A DNA stretch of 64,000 nucleotides. It comes from JACVRW01 sp963811055 (lineage in GTDB: Bacteria; Actinomycetota; Thermoleophilia; Solirubrobacterales; Thermoleophilaceae). The translations under genes were made by a program, and so were the position numbers. Shown here piece by piece: positions 18,868 through 30,452 of the stretch. The notes under the pieces were generated by a model. That model was not told the origin of the DNA. It saw nothing but the letters and a program-made list of their open reading frames with translations, and made no database searches. The stretch's first letter is position 1. Every line of letters starts with the position of its first letter. The stretch covers positions 186,001 through 250,000 of the forward strand of contig CAWEPQ010000020.1 of NCBI GenBank assembly GCA_963811055.1, written 5' to 3'.

Positions 18868-20742
18868 CCCGCCGTTGGCGGAGGTGGCCTCCTCCCAGCG
18901 GGCGTAGGCCTCCTCGACGGCGCGCTTGGCGGCTGCGTGCCGCTGGGCCGACTCGACGGTCATCGTGGCCGAGCCCCAGCGCGACGGGTCGGCCAGCTCG
19001 TCCTCGAGCTTGCGGAGGGTGGCCTCCGAGCGCTCCACCTCGCGCTCCAGCTCCACGAGGCGCCGGCGTGCGTTCTTGGAGGGCCCCGAGGATTTCGGGC
19101 GCTCGCGCTTGGGGGTGGGCGCGCGGCGCTTGGTTGGAGCGGTGCTGCGCTCCTCGCGTGCGCGGAGGTACTCCTGCCATCCGCCCTCGTAGCTGCGCAG
19201 CTCCCCGTCCTCGAGCGCAATGGTGCGTGTGCCCACCGCGTCGAGCAGCGCCCGGTCGTGTGACACGAGCAGGAGCGCGCCCCCGAAGCTCGTGAGCGCG
19301 TCCTCCAAGGCCTCGCGCGCGTCGAGGTCCAGGTGGTTGGTGGGCTCGTCGAGGATCAGGACATTGGCGTCGGAGGCCACGAGGATCGCCAGCGAGAGCC
19401 GCCGGCGCTCGCCCCCGGACAGTCCGTCGAGCGGCTTCTCGGCCTCCCGGCCCGAGAAGAGGAAGCGGCCGAGCAGCGCGCGTGCCTTCCCCGGTGACAG
19501 GCCGGTGGCGCGCTGGGCGGCGTCGAGCGCCGAGCCGCTGGCGCCCAGCTCCGACGAGTGCTGGGTGAGGTAGCCGAGGTTCACGTTGTGCCCGCGGCGC
19601 ACGCGGCCGCCGTCGAGCTCGCGGTTGCCCGCGATGGCGTCGATCAGCGTGGTCTTGCCGGCTCCGTTGGGCCCCACGAGCGATACGTGCTCGCCGCGCT
19701 CCAGCCACAGGTCGCCGTTCTCGAGGAGCGTCCGCTCGCCCACCTCGAGGCGGGCGCCCTCCACCTCGAGCGCCACCCTGCCGCTGCGCTCGGCCGAGCC
19801 GAACTCGAACCCGAGTGAGCGGGTGTCGCGCGGATCGCGGGTGACCGTGTCCATGCGCTCGATCGTCTTGACCCGCGACTGCACCTGGCGCGCCTTGGTC
19901 GCCTTGGCCCGGAAGCGCTCGATGAAGCGCTCCATCCGCTCGATCTCCGCCTGCTGCTTGTCGATCGCCTTGCCGAGGTGGATGTCGCGCGCCGCGGCCT
20001 CCCTGCGCCAGGCGTGCCACGAGCCGGGGAAGTAGCGCGAGCGTCCCGCCTCCAGCTCCAGCACGGAGGTGCCCACGGCCTCGAGGAACCAGCGGTCGTG
20101 CGCCACGAGCACCACGGCGGCGTCCAGGCTCTCGAGGTAGCCCTCGAGCCATTCGAGCGACGTGATGTCCAGGTGGTTGGTGGGCTCGTCGAGGAGCAGG
20201 AGGTCCGGGTCTCCAGCGAGCGCCCGTGCGAGAGAAGCGCGGGTGAGCTCCCCGCCCGAGAAGCCGTCGAGGCGACGGTCGAGCGCGTCGTCGGCGAACC
20301 CCAGGCCGCGTAGCGGTCCCAGCGCGCGCACGCGCCAGTCCCAGCCCCCCGCGTGCTCGAGCCGCGCCTGTGCGCGGGAGTAGCGGTCGAGCAGGGTCGC
20401 ATCGTCGGGGCGCTCGCCCATGGCCTTCTCGAGCTCGGTGAGATCGACCTCGAGGCGCACCAGGTCGCCGCACCCGGAGAGCACGTAGTCGCGCAGGGTG
20501 AGCGTCCGCTCGCGGGGCGGCCGCTGGTCGTGCAGCGCCGCCCTGGTGCCCTTGGACAGCACGAGCTGGCCGCCGTCGATCCCGGTCTCGCCGGCGAGCA
20601 TCCTGAGCAGCGTGGTCTTCCCGGCCCCGTTGCGGCCGGCGAGCGTCATGCGGTCCTTGCGCTCGAGCTTGAACGAGACGTCGCGGAACAGCGGTCTACC
20701 CGCCATGTCCTTGTCCAGCGCCGATGCGATCACCACAGCCAT
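18856..20742 (-). CDS. ABC-F family ATPase
   Basis: Soluble twin-ATPase protein of 628 residues that acts on ribosomes rather than membranes (family knowledge). The first nucleotide domain has Walker A GRNGAGKTT, signature FSGGELTRASLARAL and LLLLDEPTNHLD. A basic/helical linker with RFRAKATKARQVQSRVKTIE (the P-site tRNA-interaction region) follows. The second domain has GPNGAGKTT, LSGGERRRLSLA and LILDEPTNHLD. A coiled C-terminal tail (about 535-620) is charged. There are no transmembrane segments. Whether it is a housekeeping factor or gives antibiotic protection cannot be read from sequence alone. Confidence 0.9.
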   Translation of the reverse strand: MAVVIASALDKDMAGRPLFRDVSFKLERKDRMTLAGRNGAGKTTLLRMLAGETGIDGGQLVLSKGTRAALHDQRPPRERTLTLRDYVLSGCGDLVRLEVDLTELEKAMGERPDDATLLDRYSRAQARLEHAGGWDWRVRALGPLRGLGFADDALDRRLDGFSGGELTRASLARALAGDPDLLLLDEPTNHLDITSLEWLEGYLESLDAAVVLVAHDRWFLEAVGTSVLELEAGRSRYFPGSWHAWRREAAARDIHLGKAIDKQQAEIERMERFIERFRAKATKARQVQSRVKTIERMDTVTRDPRDTRSLGFEFGSAERSGRVALEVEGARLEVGERTLLENGDLWLERGEHVSLVGPNGAGKTTLIDAIAGNRELDGGRVRRGHNVNLGYLTQHSSELGASGSALDAAQRATGLSPGKARALLGRFLFSGREAEKPLDGLSGGERRRLSLAILVASDANVLILDEPTNHLDLDAREALEDALTSFGGALLLVSHDRALLDAVGTRTIALEDGELRSYEGGWQEYLRAREERSTAPTKRRAPTPKRERPKSSGPSKNARRRLVELEREVERSEATLRKLEDELADPSRWGSATMTVESAQRHAAAKRAVEEAYARWEEATSANGGSET

Positions 20743-20816
20743 GACGCTCTGAGGCTAGCCCGTTCGCGCCGCGTCACACGAGCGCATTGAGCCGTTACAC
20801 GCCGCGGTCCACCCTG

Positions 20817-20868
20817 GGAGTGTGGTGCGAATTGATCCCGCATACCGGGAGGAATCCTCACCTCACTC
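20817..20868. repeat. palindromic repeat, family P (GAGTG...CACTC), copy 1
   Basis: About 52 nt forming an imperfect hairpin. The ends GAGTG and CACTC pair, as do GGTG with CACC, AATT with AAT, and TCCCG with CGGGA around a short loop. It closely matches 55074-55126, sharing CGGGAG, AATCC and CACCTCACTC in the same order. It overlaps the putative start of the decayed AbiEi/DUF559 gene. Confidence 0.65.
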
Positions 20869-21645
20869 GCCCGGTCTGGGGCTCGCGGCGCTCGCTGCAC
20901 GGCAGCACGGCGTCGTGACACTCGCTCAGCTCTCTGCCCTGGGGCACTCGAGGAGCGCGATTTCGCGTCGAGTGGCGGCCGGCCGGCTTCACCGTCTGCA
21001 CTTGGGCCTCTACGCGGTCGGACATGTGGCCGTCACCGCCGACGGGCGAGACCTGGCGGCCGTTCTCGCGTGCGGGCCCGGAGCGCTGCTGAGCCATCGG
21101 TCGGCCGCGGTCCACTGGCTGGTCGTCCGGCATGCGCCGCGATACGAGGTCACGGTCACAGAGGAAGACTCCGCGCTGCTCCACGGGATCCCGGTCACCT
21201 CGCCGGCGCGCACCCTTGTCGACCTCGCGGACGTGCTGTCCGAGCAGCGGTGGCCGACGCGGTCCACGAGGCCGAGGTGCAACGGATCCTGGATGTCGCG
21301 AAGGTCGAGGCAGCCCTGGCGCGCCTCCCAGGACGTCGCGGCCGTCACCGGCTTCGCAGGGTGCTCGCCGCCTACGGGGCCGGCCCGCCCATGACCCGCA
21401 ACGACGCCGAGCGCGCCTTCCTTCGCCTGTGCGCGGAGCACGCCATCCCCACCCCGCAATCGAACGTGATGGTCGACGCCGGTGAAACCCACGACACGCA
21501 GCGGGCGTTCCGAGAGGATCGGCGGCGTGACAGGGTGCTGACCGTGCGCGGAGTCCAGGTGCTGAGGGTGACCTGGTGGGATCTCGTCGAGGATGCTGCC
21601 GGCCTGGCGGGCACGCTCCGCCAAGTCCTCCTGGCCCGCTGCTAG
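20822..21645 (+). pseudogene. decayed AbiEi-type wHTH / DUF559 nuclease-like gene
   Basis: The first frame (from GTG 20822) encodes an AbiEi-like winged helix with AARQHGVVTLAQLSALGHSR, then RLHLGLYAVGH and TSPARTLVDLADVL. Homology continues after about 21245-21255 in another frame with ADAVHEAEVQRILDVAKVEA and the C-terminal VLRVTWWDLVEDAAGLAGTL, implying a net one-base deletion. In intact relatives a DUF559 (Vsr-like) core with conserved acidic residues lies between the NV segment and THDTQRAF. Here about 18-20 residues of that core are missing in frame. The gene therefore has two independent lesions, and the nuclease site is gone. It sits between ABC-F and uvrB. Confidence 0.75.
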
Positions 21646-21655
21646 CTTCAATCGG

Positions 21656-23665
21656 GTGCCCGAGTTCCGCGTCAATTCCGCGTATCGCCCGGTCGCGGAC
21701 CAGAAGACGGCGCTTGCCGGGCTTGCCGAGGGGCTGGGCGCGGGGGACCGCTTCCAGACCCTGCTCGGGGTCACCGGATCGGGCAAGACGGCCACGATGG
21801 CGTTCACCATCGAGGAGGTCCAGCGGCCGGCGCTGGTGATCGCCCACAACAAGACGCTCGCCGCCCAGCTCTGCAACGAGTTCCGCGAGTTCTTCCCGGA
21901 CAACGCGGTCGAGTACTTCGTCTCCTACTACGACTACTACCAGCCCGAGGCGTACGTCCCGGCGCAGGACCTGTACATCGAGAAGGACTCGTCGATCAAC
22001 GAGGAGATCGACCGGCTGCGGCACGCCGCCACGGCGGCGCTCTTCGCGCGCCGCGACGTGATCGTGGTGGCCAGCGTGTCCTGCATCTACGGACTCGGCT
22101 CCCCGGAGAAGTACGACTCCCAGGTCGTGCTCCTGAAGAAGGGCGAGATGGTGGATCGCGACGAGCTGCTGCGCAAGCTCGTGGACAACATGTACACGCG
22201 CAACGACTCGTCGCTCGGCCGCGGCACATTCCGGGTGCGCGGCGAGACGCTCGAGGTGTTCCCCGCCTACGCCGAGTCGGCCTACCGGGCGGTGTTCTTC
22301 GGCGACGAGATCGAGTCGATCCAGCACTTCGACCCGCTCACCGGCGAGGTGGTCCAGGAGCTGGGACACGCGGGCATCTGGCCCGCCACCCACTACGCCA
22401 CCGACCGGCCCACCGTCGAGCGTGCGATCGGGGAGATCCGCGACGAGCTCGAGGCGCGCACGAAGGAGCTCGAGGAGCAGGGCAAGCTGCTGGAGTCGCA
22501 CCGGCTGCGCCAGCGCACGCAGTTCGACATGGAGATGCTGCGCGAGCTCGGCTTCTGCAACGGGATCGAGAACTACTCGCGCATCCTGGACAACCGCAAG
22601 CCGGGCGACCGGCCCTACTGCCTACTCGACTTCTTCCCGGAGGACTTCGTCTGCTTCATCGACGAGTCGCACCAGACCGTGCCTCAGATCGGCGGCATGT
22701 TCGAGGGGGACCGCTCGCGCAAGCAGACGCTGGTGGACTTCGGATTCCGGCTGCCGAGCGCGATGGACAACCGCCCGCAGACCTTCGACGAGTTCCTCCA
22801 GCACACGCCGCAGATGGTGTTCGTGTCGGCCACGCCGGGGGAGTTCGAGCGCGGCCACTCCTCGCGGATCCTCGAGCAGATCGTGCGCCCGACCGGCGTC
22901 GTGGACCCGCAGGTGGACGTGCGCGAGACCAAGAACCAGATCGACGACCTGATGAACGAGATCAAGCAGGTCGTGGAAGTCGGGGAGCGGGCGCTCGTGA
23001 CCACGCTCACGAAGAAGATGGCCGAGGACCTGACCGACTACCTGCTCGAGTACGGCCACAAGGTGCGCTACCTCCACTCGGAGATCGACACGCTCGAGCG
23101 GATCCAGATCATCCGCGAGCTGCGGCTCGGCGAGTTCGACGTGCTCGTGGGCGTGAACCTCCTGCGCGAGGGCCTGGACCTCCCGGAGGTCTCGCTCGTG
23201 GCCATCCTCGACGCCGACAAGGAGGGCTTCCTCCGTGGCGAGACGTCGCTCATCCAGACGATCGGCCGCGCCGCCCGGAACATCCGCGGCAAGGTCGTGA
23301 TGTACGCCGACAAGGAGACCCAGGCCATGCGCAACGCGCTCCGGGAGACCGACCGCCGGCGCGCGATCCAGACGGCCTACAACGAGGAGCACGGCATCAC
23401 GCCGGCCACAATCGTCAAGGGCATCTCAGACATCGGCAGCTTCCTGGCCATCGAGTCGAAGGTCCCGGCCGGGCGCAAGCGCAGACGGCTGCGCGAGGAG
23501 GCCATGACACCGGAGGAGATCCGGCGCACGATGGTGGAGCTCGAGGAGGAGATGCTCGCCGCCGCGGAGGACCTGCGCTTCGAGTACGCGGCCAAGCTGC
23601 GCGATGAGATCAAGGGTCTGAAGCGCGAGTTGGCCGAGGCCGAGGCCGAGGCCGGCACCGTCTAG
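21656..23665 (+). CDS. uvrB: UvrABC excision nuclease subunit B
   Basis: Damage-verifying helicase-like subunit of nucleotide excision repair. It has 669 residues with Walker A GVTGSGKTATMAF, the beta-hairpin region SYYDYYQPEAYVP, the DESHQTVPQIGGM box, GVNLLREGLDLPEVSLVAILDADKEG (split motif V/VI), QTIGRAARN, and a C-terminal UVR domain (MVELEEEMLAAAEDLRFEYA) for UvrC contact. The GTG at 21656 is the start; the residues before the first conserved PEFRVNS stretch belong to the decayed upstream gene. No SOS box is visible directly in front of it, unlike uvrA. Confidence 0.95.
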   Translation: MPEFRVNSAYRPVADQKTALAGLAEGLGAGDRFQTLLGVTGSGKTATMAFTIEEVQRPALVIAHNKTLAAQLCNEFREFFPDNAVEYFVSYYDYYQPEAYVPAQDLYIEKDSSINEEIDRLRHAATAALFARRDVIVVASVSCIYGLGSPEKYDSQVVLLKKGEMVDRDELLRKLVDNMYTRNDSSLGRGTFRVRGETLEVFPAYAESAYRAVFFGDEIESIQHFDPLTGEVVQELGHAGIWPATHYATDRPTVERAIGEIRDELEARTKELEEQGKLLESHRLRQRTQFDMEMLRELGFCNGIENYSRILDNRKPGDRPYCLLDFFPEDFVCFIDESHQTVPQIGGMFEGDRSRKQTLVDFGFRLPSAMDNRPQTFDEFLQHTPQMVFVSATPGEFERGHSSRILEQIVRPTGVVDPQVDVRETKNQIDDLMNEIKQVVEVGERALVTTLTKKMAEDLTDYLLEYGHKVRYLHSEIDTLERIQIIRELRLGEFDVLVGVNLLREGLDLPEVSLVAILDADKEGFLRGETSLIQTIGRAARNIRGKVVMYADKETQAMRNALRETDRRRAIQTAYNEEHGITPATIVKGISDIGSFLAIESKVPAGRKRRRLREEAMTPEEIRRTMVELEEEMLAAAEDLRFEYAAKLRDEIKGLKRELAEAEAEAGTV

Positions 23666-23702
23666 GCCATGGGTATTTGCACTCTGGCCGCAAGTAGGTA
23701 GG

Positions 23703-25340
23703 ATGCCGGGCGTGTCTCGTGCGTTGAGGGAGGTCATCGCGGCGATGGTCGCCGCCAGTCTGTTGCTCGTGTTCGCGTCGTCCGCGAGCGCGGCCACCGC
23801 CGGCGCCGCCGTGCTGAACGGCACCCGGATGCTCAGCGGTGAGAAGAGCACCGTCACCACGACGAAGCTTCCGAACGGCGTTCAGCGGCTCAAGTACGAG
23901 ATCGGCCCGTTCAAGGTGATCCCCGGCCAGAACGAGATCGGCTACGAGCCGATCACGGCCAAGCCCAAGGTCAACGGCTACATCACCCGCATGCGGCCCG
24001 ACCTCACCTACATGGACGACACCGTCCCGCGCGTGGACGTTCTCCACCTGCACCACGGCGTCTGGGTCAACCTCAGCCGGCCGAACACCACGAACAACCT
24101 TCCCGAGCTCTTCTTCGCCGCGGGCGAGGAGAAGACGATCTTCCAGCTCCCCAAGGGCTACGGCTACCGCTACGAGGCGTCCGACAACTGGCTCCTCAAC
24201 CACATGATCCACAACCTCACGCCCATCGCCAAGGACGTGAAGATGGTCTACGAGATCGACTTCATCCCGGACAGCTCGCCGGCGGCGAAGAACATGAAGC
24301 CGGCGCGGCCGATCTGGATGGACGTGGAGAGCGGCAAGATCTACCCCGTCTTCAACGTGCTGAAGAACTCGGGCAAGAAGAACATCTTCACGTACCCGAA
24401 CGACGACCCGAACGCCTATCCGGCGGGCACCCGCCAGCGCAACGCCTGGACGGTCGACCGAGACGGCGTTCTGCTCGCCACCGCCGGCCACCTGCATCCC
24501 GGCGGCCTGCACACCGACCTCTGGCTGCAGCGCAACGGCGCCAAGGTGAAGGCGGCCAAGTGCGGCAAGGCGAAGACTGCCAAGGCCGCGAAGAAATGCC
24601 GTCTCAAGTCGCCACGCGGCAGGGGCGACAAGGTCCACCTGTTCCGGTCGGACGCCAAGTACTACGAGCCCGCCGGAGCGGTGTCATGGGACGTGGCCAT
24701 GACCGCCACCAGGCCCAACTGGAAGGTCGCGGTCAAGGCCGGCGACGTGCTCACCACCACGGCCACCTACGGCACCAAGCGCGCCGCTTGGTGGGAGTCG
24801 ATGGGGATCATGGTCGCCTTCATGGCCGACGAGGCCCCGGGCAAGAAGAACCCCTACCGCACCCGCGTCGATCTGCCGGGCAAGCCCACGCACGGGCACC
24901 TGCGCGAGAACCGCAACCACGGTGGCAAGAAGACCAACCTTCCGGACGCGCGCAAGCTGAAGGACGGCGCGTTCAACCCCGGCACGGTCAACATCCTGGG
25001 CTTTAACTACCGGCTGGGCGATCTCCGCCTGCCGGGCCAGGGCGGTCTCCCGCCGGTCATCAGGCCCGGGCAGACGCTGACGTATGTGAACCAGGACGAC
25101 CCGCAGCGGGTCTACCACTCGATCACGTCGTGCAAGGCCCCCTGCAACAAGTCCACGGGCATCGCGTATCCGATCGCGGACGGCCCGGTTCAGTTCGAGT
25201 CTGGAACGCTGGGCACCGATCGTCCGATCACCATCGGCTCGAGCAACTTCACCACGCCGAAGAACCTCAAGGCCGGCACGTACACGTACTTCTGCCGCAT
25301 CCATCCGTTCATGCGCGGCGCCTTCCGCGTCAAGAAGTAG
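23703..25340 (+). CDS. secreted PHM-like copper monooxygenase domain fused to a type-1 copper domain
   Basis: A 545-residue exported protein with a signal peptide (about 1-31, ending SASAA). The region 100-380 resembles the two-copper fold of peptidylglycine hydroxylating monooxygenase: a His pair at 117-118 in HLHHGVW, His167/His170 in NHMIHN, His263-x-His265 in GHLHPGG, and Met367/Met370 in the strand after AGDVLTTTATYG, in the same order as the PHM ligands. A Lys/Cys-rich insert lies at about 281-310. Residues 425-545 are an amicyanin-like cupredoxin with His472, Cys531, His534 and Met537 (CRIHPFMRG) and an extra Cys477/Cys481 pair. Copper binding and redox function are inferred; the substrate is unknown. 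ATG 23703 is the start. The gene stands alone between uvrB and a DivIVA-like gene. Confidence 0.68.
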   Translation: MPGVSRALREVIAAMVAASLLLVFASSASAATAGAAVLNGTRMLSGEKSTVTTTKLPNGVQRLKYEIGPFKVIPGQNEIGYEPITAKPKVNGYITRMRPDLTYMDDTVPRVDVLHLHHGVWVNLSRPNTTNNLPELFFAAGEEKTIFQLPKGYGYRYEASDNWLLNHMIHNLTPIAKDVKMVYEIDFIPDSSPAAKNMKPARPIWMDVESGKIYPVFNVLKNSGKKNIFTYPNDDPNAYPAGTRQRNAWTVDRDGVLLATAGHLHPGGLHTDLWLQRNGAKVKAAKCGKAKTAKAAKKCRLKSPRGRGDKVHLFRSDAKYYEPAGAVSWDVAMTATRPNWKVAVKAGDVLTTTATYGTKRAAWWESMGIMVAFMADEAPGKKNPYRTRVDLPGKPTHGHLRENRNHGGKKTNLPDARKLKDGAFNPGTVNILGFNYRLGDLRLPGQGGLPPVIRPGQTLTYVNQDDPQRVYHSITSCKAPCNKSTGIAYPIADGPVQFESGTLGTDRPITIGSSNFTTPKNLKAGTYTYFCRIHPFMRGAFRVKK

Positions 25341-25388
25341 CCCCCGCCGGGCAAATCCGCAGCGGCTGACGGCTACGCTGAGGCGCCA

Positions 25389-25970
25389 GTGGACCTGAGC
25401 CGAAAGACGATCGAGCGCGAGGACTTCCCGCGCGCCGCCGACGGCCTCGATCCGGAGGCCGTGGCCGAGCACCTGCGCGCCGTGGCGGACGCCGTGGAGG
25501 AGCTTGGGCGCACCGGGGCGCCGTCGAGCGGCGAGCGCGTCCGCGCGATCGTGGACGCCGCCGAGCGCAGCGCTGCCGAGCTCGAGGCCGCCGCGCGGTC
25601 CGATGCGGACCGCCTGCGCGCGCAGGCCCGAGCCGACCTCGAGCGCGTCCGGCTACTGGCGGTGGAGGTAGGGGAGCGCGCTACCGAAGCCGCGCGCGAG
25701 CTGAATGTGGCGCCGCCCGAGGCGCCGCCCGCGCCGCCTGAGACGCCTGCCGCGCCGCCCGAGAAGCCCGCGCCGGCCGATCCGCCTCCACCCGAGCCCG
25801 CGGTGGAGAAGCGCCCGCGAAAGGGCGGAGAGGCGCCCCGCCTGATCGCCCTCAACATGATGCTCGACGGCTCATCGCGGGAAGAGGTGGGGCGCTACCT
25901 CGACGAGAACTTCGACCTGGAGGACCCGGGCGAGCTGCTCGACGAGGTCTGGAGCCAGGGCAGCGACTGA
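25389..25970 (+). CDS. DivIVA-like coiled-coil protein
   Basis: A 193-residue cytoplasmic protein. The N-terminus SRKTIEREDFPRAADGLDPEAVAEHL follows the DivIVA pattern seen in cell-pole and septum proteins. A helical Ala/Glu/Arg-rich section (about 30-100) is likely a coiled coil. A Pro/Ala/Glu-rich linker (about 105-140) leads to a short conserved tail APRLIALNMMLDGSSREEVG. GTG 25389 is the start. It resembles short DivIVA-domain proteins of this class of actinobacteria. A role in cell shape or division is inferred from the family only. Confidence 0.65.
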   Translation: MDLSRKTIEREDFPRAADGLDPEAVAEHLRAVADAVEELGRTGAPSSGERVRAIVDAAERSAAELEAAARSDADRLRAQARADLERVRLLAVEVGERATEAARELNVAPPEAPPAPPETPAAPPEKPAPADPPPPEPAVEKRPRKGGEAPRLIALNMMLDGSSREEVGRYLDENFDLEDPGELLDEVWSQGSD

Positions 25971-26005
25971 CCCGGAAACCGCGAAAAGTCCCGCTCTTTG
26001 CGGGG

Positions 26006-26041
26006 CGAACGCCCGTTCTGGCGCATACGAACGCCTGTTCC
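26006..26041. promoter_or_regulatory. two LexA (SOS) boxes in the uvrA promoter
   Basis: Two copies of CGAAC-N4-GTTC, at 26006-26018 (CGAACGCCCGTTC) and 26028-26040 (CGAACGCCTGTTC). They are 22 bp apart, two helical turns, so both lie on the same face. This matches the Gram-positive/actinobacterial LexA operator core. The uvrA start is at 26080. Control of uvrA by LexA is therefore very likely. Confidence 0.85.
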
Positions 26042-26079
26042 CATAAAGGCGGCCGGACGCCGCTCTAGACTCGACGATC

Positions 26080-28947
<2,868 letters not shown>

Positions 28948-28953
28948 CGTCGC

Positions 28954-28988
28954 AGCGGCGCTGCTGAGCAAATACGATCGGCGCCGCT
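28954..28988 (+). terminator. hairpin after uvrA
   Basis: Perfect 8-bp stem AGCGGCGC (28954-28961) with GCGCCGCT (28981-28988) around a 19-base loop, starting seven bases after the uvrA stop and before the next promoter region. There is no T tract, so it is at best a weak or Rho-assisted terminator. Confidence 0.35.
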
Positions 28989-29021
28989 CGGGTCGCCCGC
29001 CGCCCGCGCCGGTACTCGCCC

Positions 29022-30452
29022 ATGTCGTTCGCCTCGCCGACCTTCCTCTGGTACTTCATGCCTGCCGTGCTCGTGGCGCTGTGGGTGGCGCCGCTGCGCG
29101 CGCGCAACCTCGTGGTCGCCGTGGCGAGCATCGTGTTCTACGCCTGGGGCGCCGGCGAGTTCGTGTTCGTGCTGCTCGCCTGCGTGGCAGTCAACTTCGC
29201 GGCGGGCCTGCTGATGGGCGAGCCGGGCGGGGACGAGCGCCGCAGGCGCCTGATCCTGATCGCGGCCATCGCCTTCGACCTCGGGGTGCTCGTGGTCTGG
29301 AAGTACGGCAGCTTCGGCGTCCAGCAGGCCGCGTCGCTCGTCGACGTGTTCGGCGCGGACGTCGGTTCGGTGGCCTCGATAGCGCTGCCGGTGGGCATCT
29401 CGTTCTTCACGTTCCACAACATCTCGTACGTGGTCGACGTGTATCGCGGCGAGCGCCCCCCGCAGCCGCGCGTCCTGCGCTTCCTCACCTACATCGTGAT
29501 GTTCCCGCAGCTGGTGGCGGGCCCGATCGTCCGCTACAAGGAGATCGCCGACCAGCTTCCGTCGGATCAGCCGCGGGACAGGTTCGACGACTTCGCGGCG
29601 GGCTTCCCGCGCTTCGCCCTGGGCCTGCTCAAGAAAGTCGCGATCGCCGACTCGATCGCCCCGGTCGCGGACAGCGTGTTCGGCCTCCAGGCGGGACAGC
29701 TGGACACGCCGACAGCCTGGATCGGCGCCACCGCGTTCGCCCTCCAGATCTACTTCGACTTCTCGGGGTACTCCGACATGGCGATCGGGCTGGGCCGGAT
29801 GCTGGGCTTCCGCCTTCCCGAGAACTTCAACCGGCCCTACTCGGCGGTGTCGATCACCGACTTCTGGCGCCGCTGGCACATGTCGCTGTCGCGCTGGTTC
29901 CGCGACTACCTCTACATCCCGCTGGGCGGGAACCGCGGCTCGGCCCTCATGACCTACCGCAACCTGTTCATCGTCTTCCTGCTCACCGGGTTCTGGCACG
30001 GGGCGGACTGGACCTTCGTGCTCTGGGGCCTCTACCACGGCGTGCTCCTGGCCACCGAGCGGGCCACCGGCCTCCGCGCCTTGTCGGACGATCGGCTCCA
30101 GGCGCTGCGCCGGACGCTCACGTTCCTGCTGGTCACGATCGGCTGGGTGCCGTTCCGGGCCGACGGCCTCGGCCAGGCGGGCGACATCCTGGCCGCGATG
30201 TTCGCCTTCGACTTCTCCGGCATCCCGGTCGAGGTGCAGGACGCGGCCACCAATCGCGCCACCCTCGCGATGGTGCTCGCCGCGGCGGTGGTGCTCATCC
30301 CGCGCAGGTTCGTGGCGGGACGCTTCCTCGACCTCGGCAACACCCGGATCGCGGCGGGCGCGCGGCTCGCCGTCTCCAGCGTGGGCGCGCTCGCAGCGGG
30401 CGTGCTCGTGGCCAGCGGCTCGTTCAGCCCATTCCTCTACTTCCAATTCTGA
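29022..30452 (+). CDS. MBOAT-family membrane O-acyltransferase (AlgI-like)
   Basis: Integral membrane acyltransferase of 476 residues with about ten hydrophobic segments. It moves acyl groups, usually acetyl, across the membrane for attachment to an extracellular glycan. Family hallmarks are PQLVAGPIVRYKEI, YFDFSGYSDMAIGLGRMLG, FNRPYSAVSITDFWRRWHMS and the catalytic His in LTGFWHGADWTFVLWG. The ATG at 29022 gives the usual N-terminus beginning SFASPTFLWYFMPA. The stop overlaps the next gene by one base (TGATG), so it works with the SGNH protein that follows. The target glycan is unknown. Confidence 0.88.
   Translation: MSFASPTFLWYFMPAVLVALWVAPLRARNLVVAVASIVFYAWGAGEFVFVLLACVAVNFAAGLLMGEPGGDERRRRLILIAAIAFDLGVLVVWKYGSFGVQQAASLVDVFGADVGSVASIALPVGISFFTFHNISYVVDVYRGERPPQPRVLRFLTYIVMFPQLVAGPIVRYKEIADQLPSDQPRDRFDDFAAGFPRFALGLLKKVAIADSIAPVADSVFGLQAGQLDTPTAWIGATAFALQIYFDFSGYSDMAIGLGRMLGFRLPENFNRPYSAVSITDFWRRWHMSLSRWFRDYLYIPLGGNRGSALMTYRNLFIVFLLTGFWHGADWTFVLWGLYHGVLLATERATGLRALSDDRLQALRRTLTFLLVTIGWVPFRADGLGQAGDILAAMFAFDFSGIPVEVQDAATNRATLAMVLAAAVVLIPRRFVAGRFLDLGNTRIAAGARLAVSSVGALAAGVLVASGSFSPFLYFQF

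Noticed and set aside
21600..21656. SOS box in front of uvrB
   Set aside because: No CGAAC-N4-GTTC or close variant in the leader; the segment encodes the end of the decayed upstream gene.
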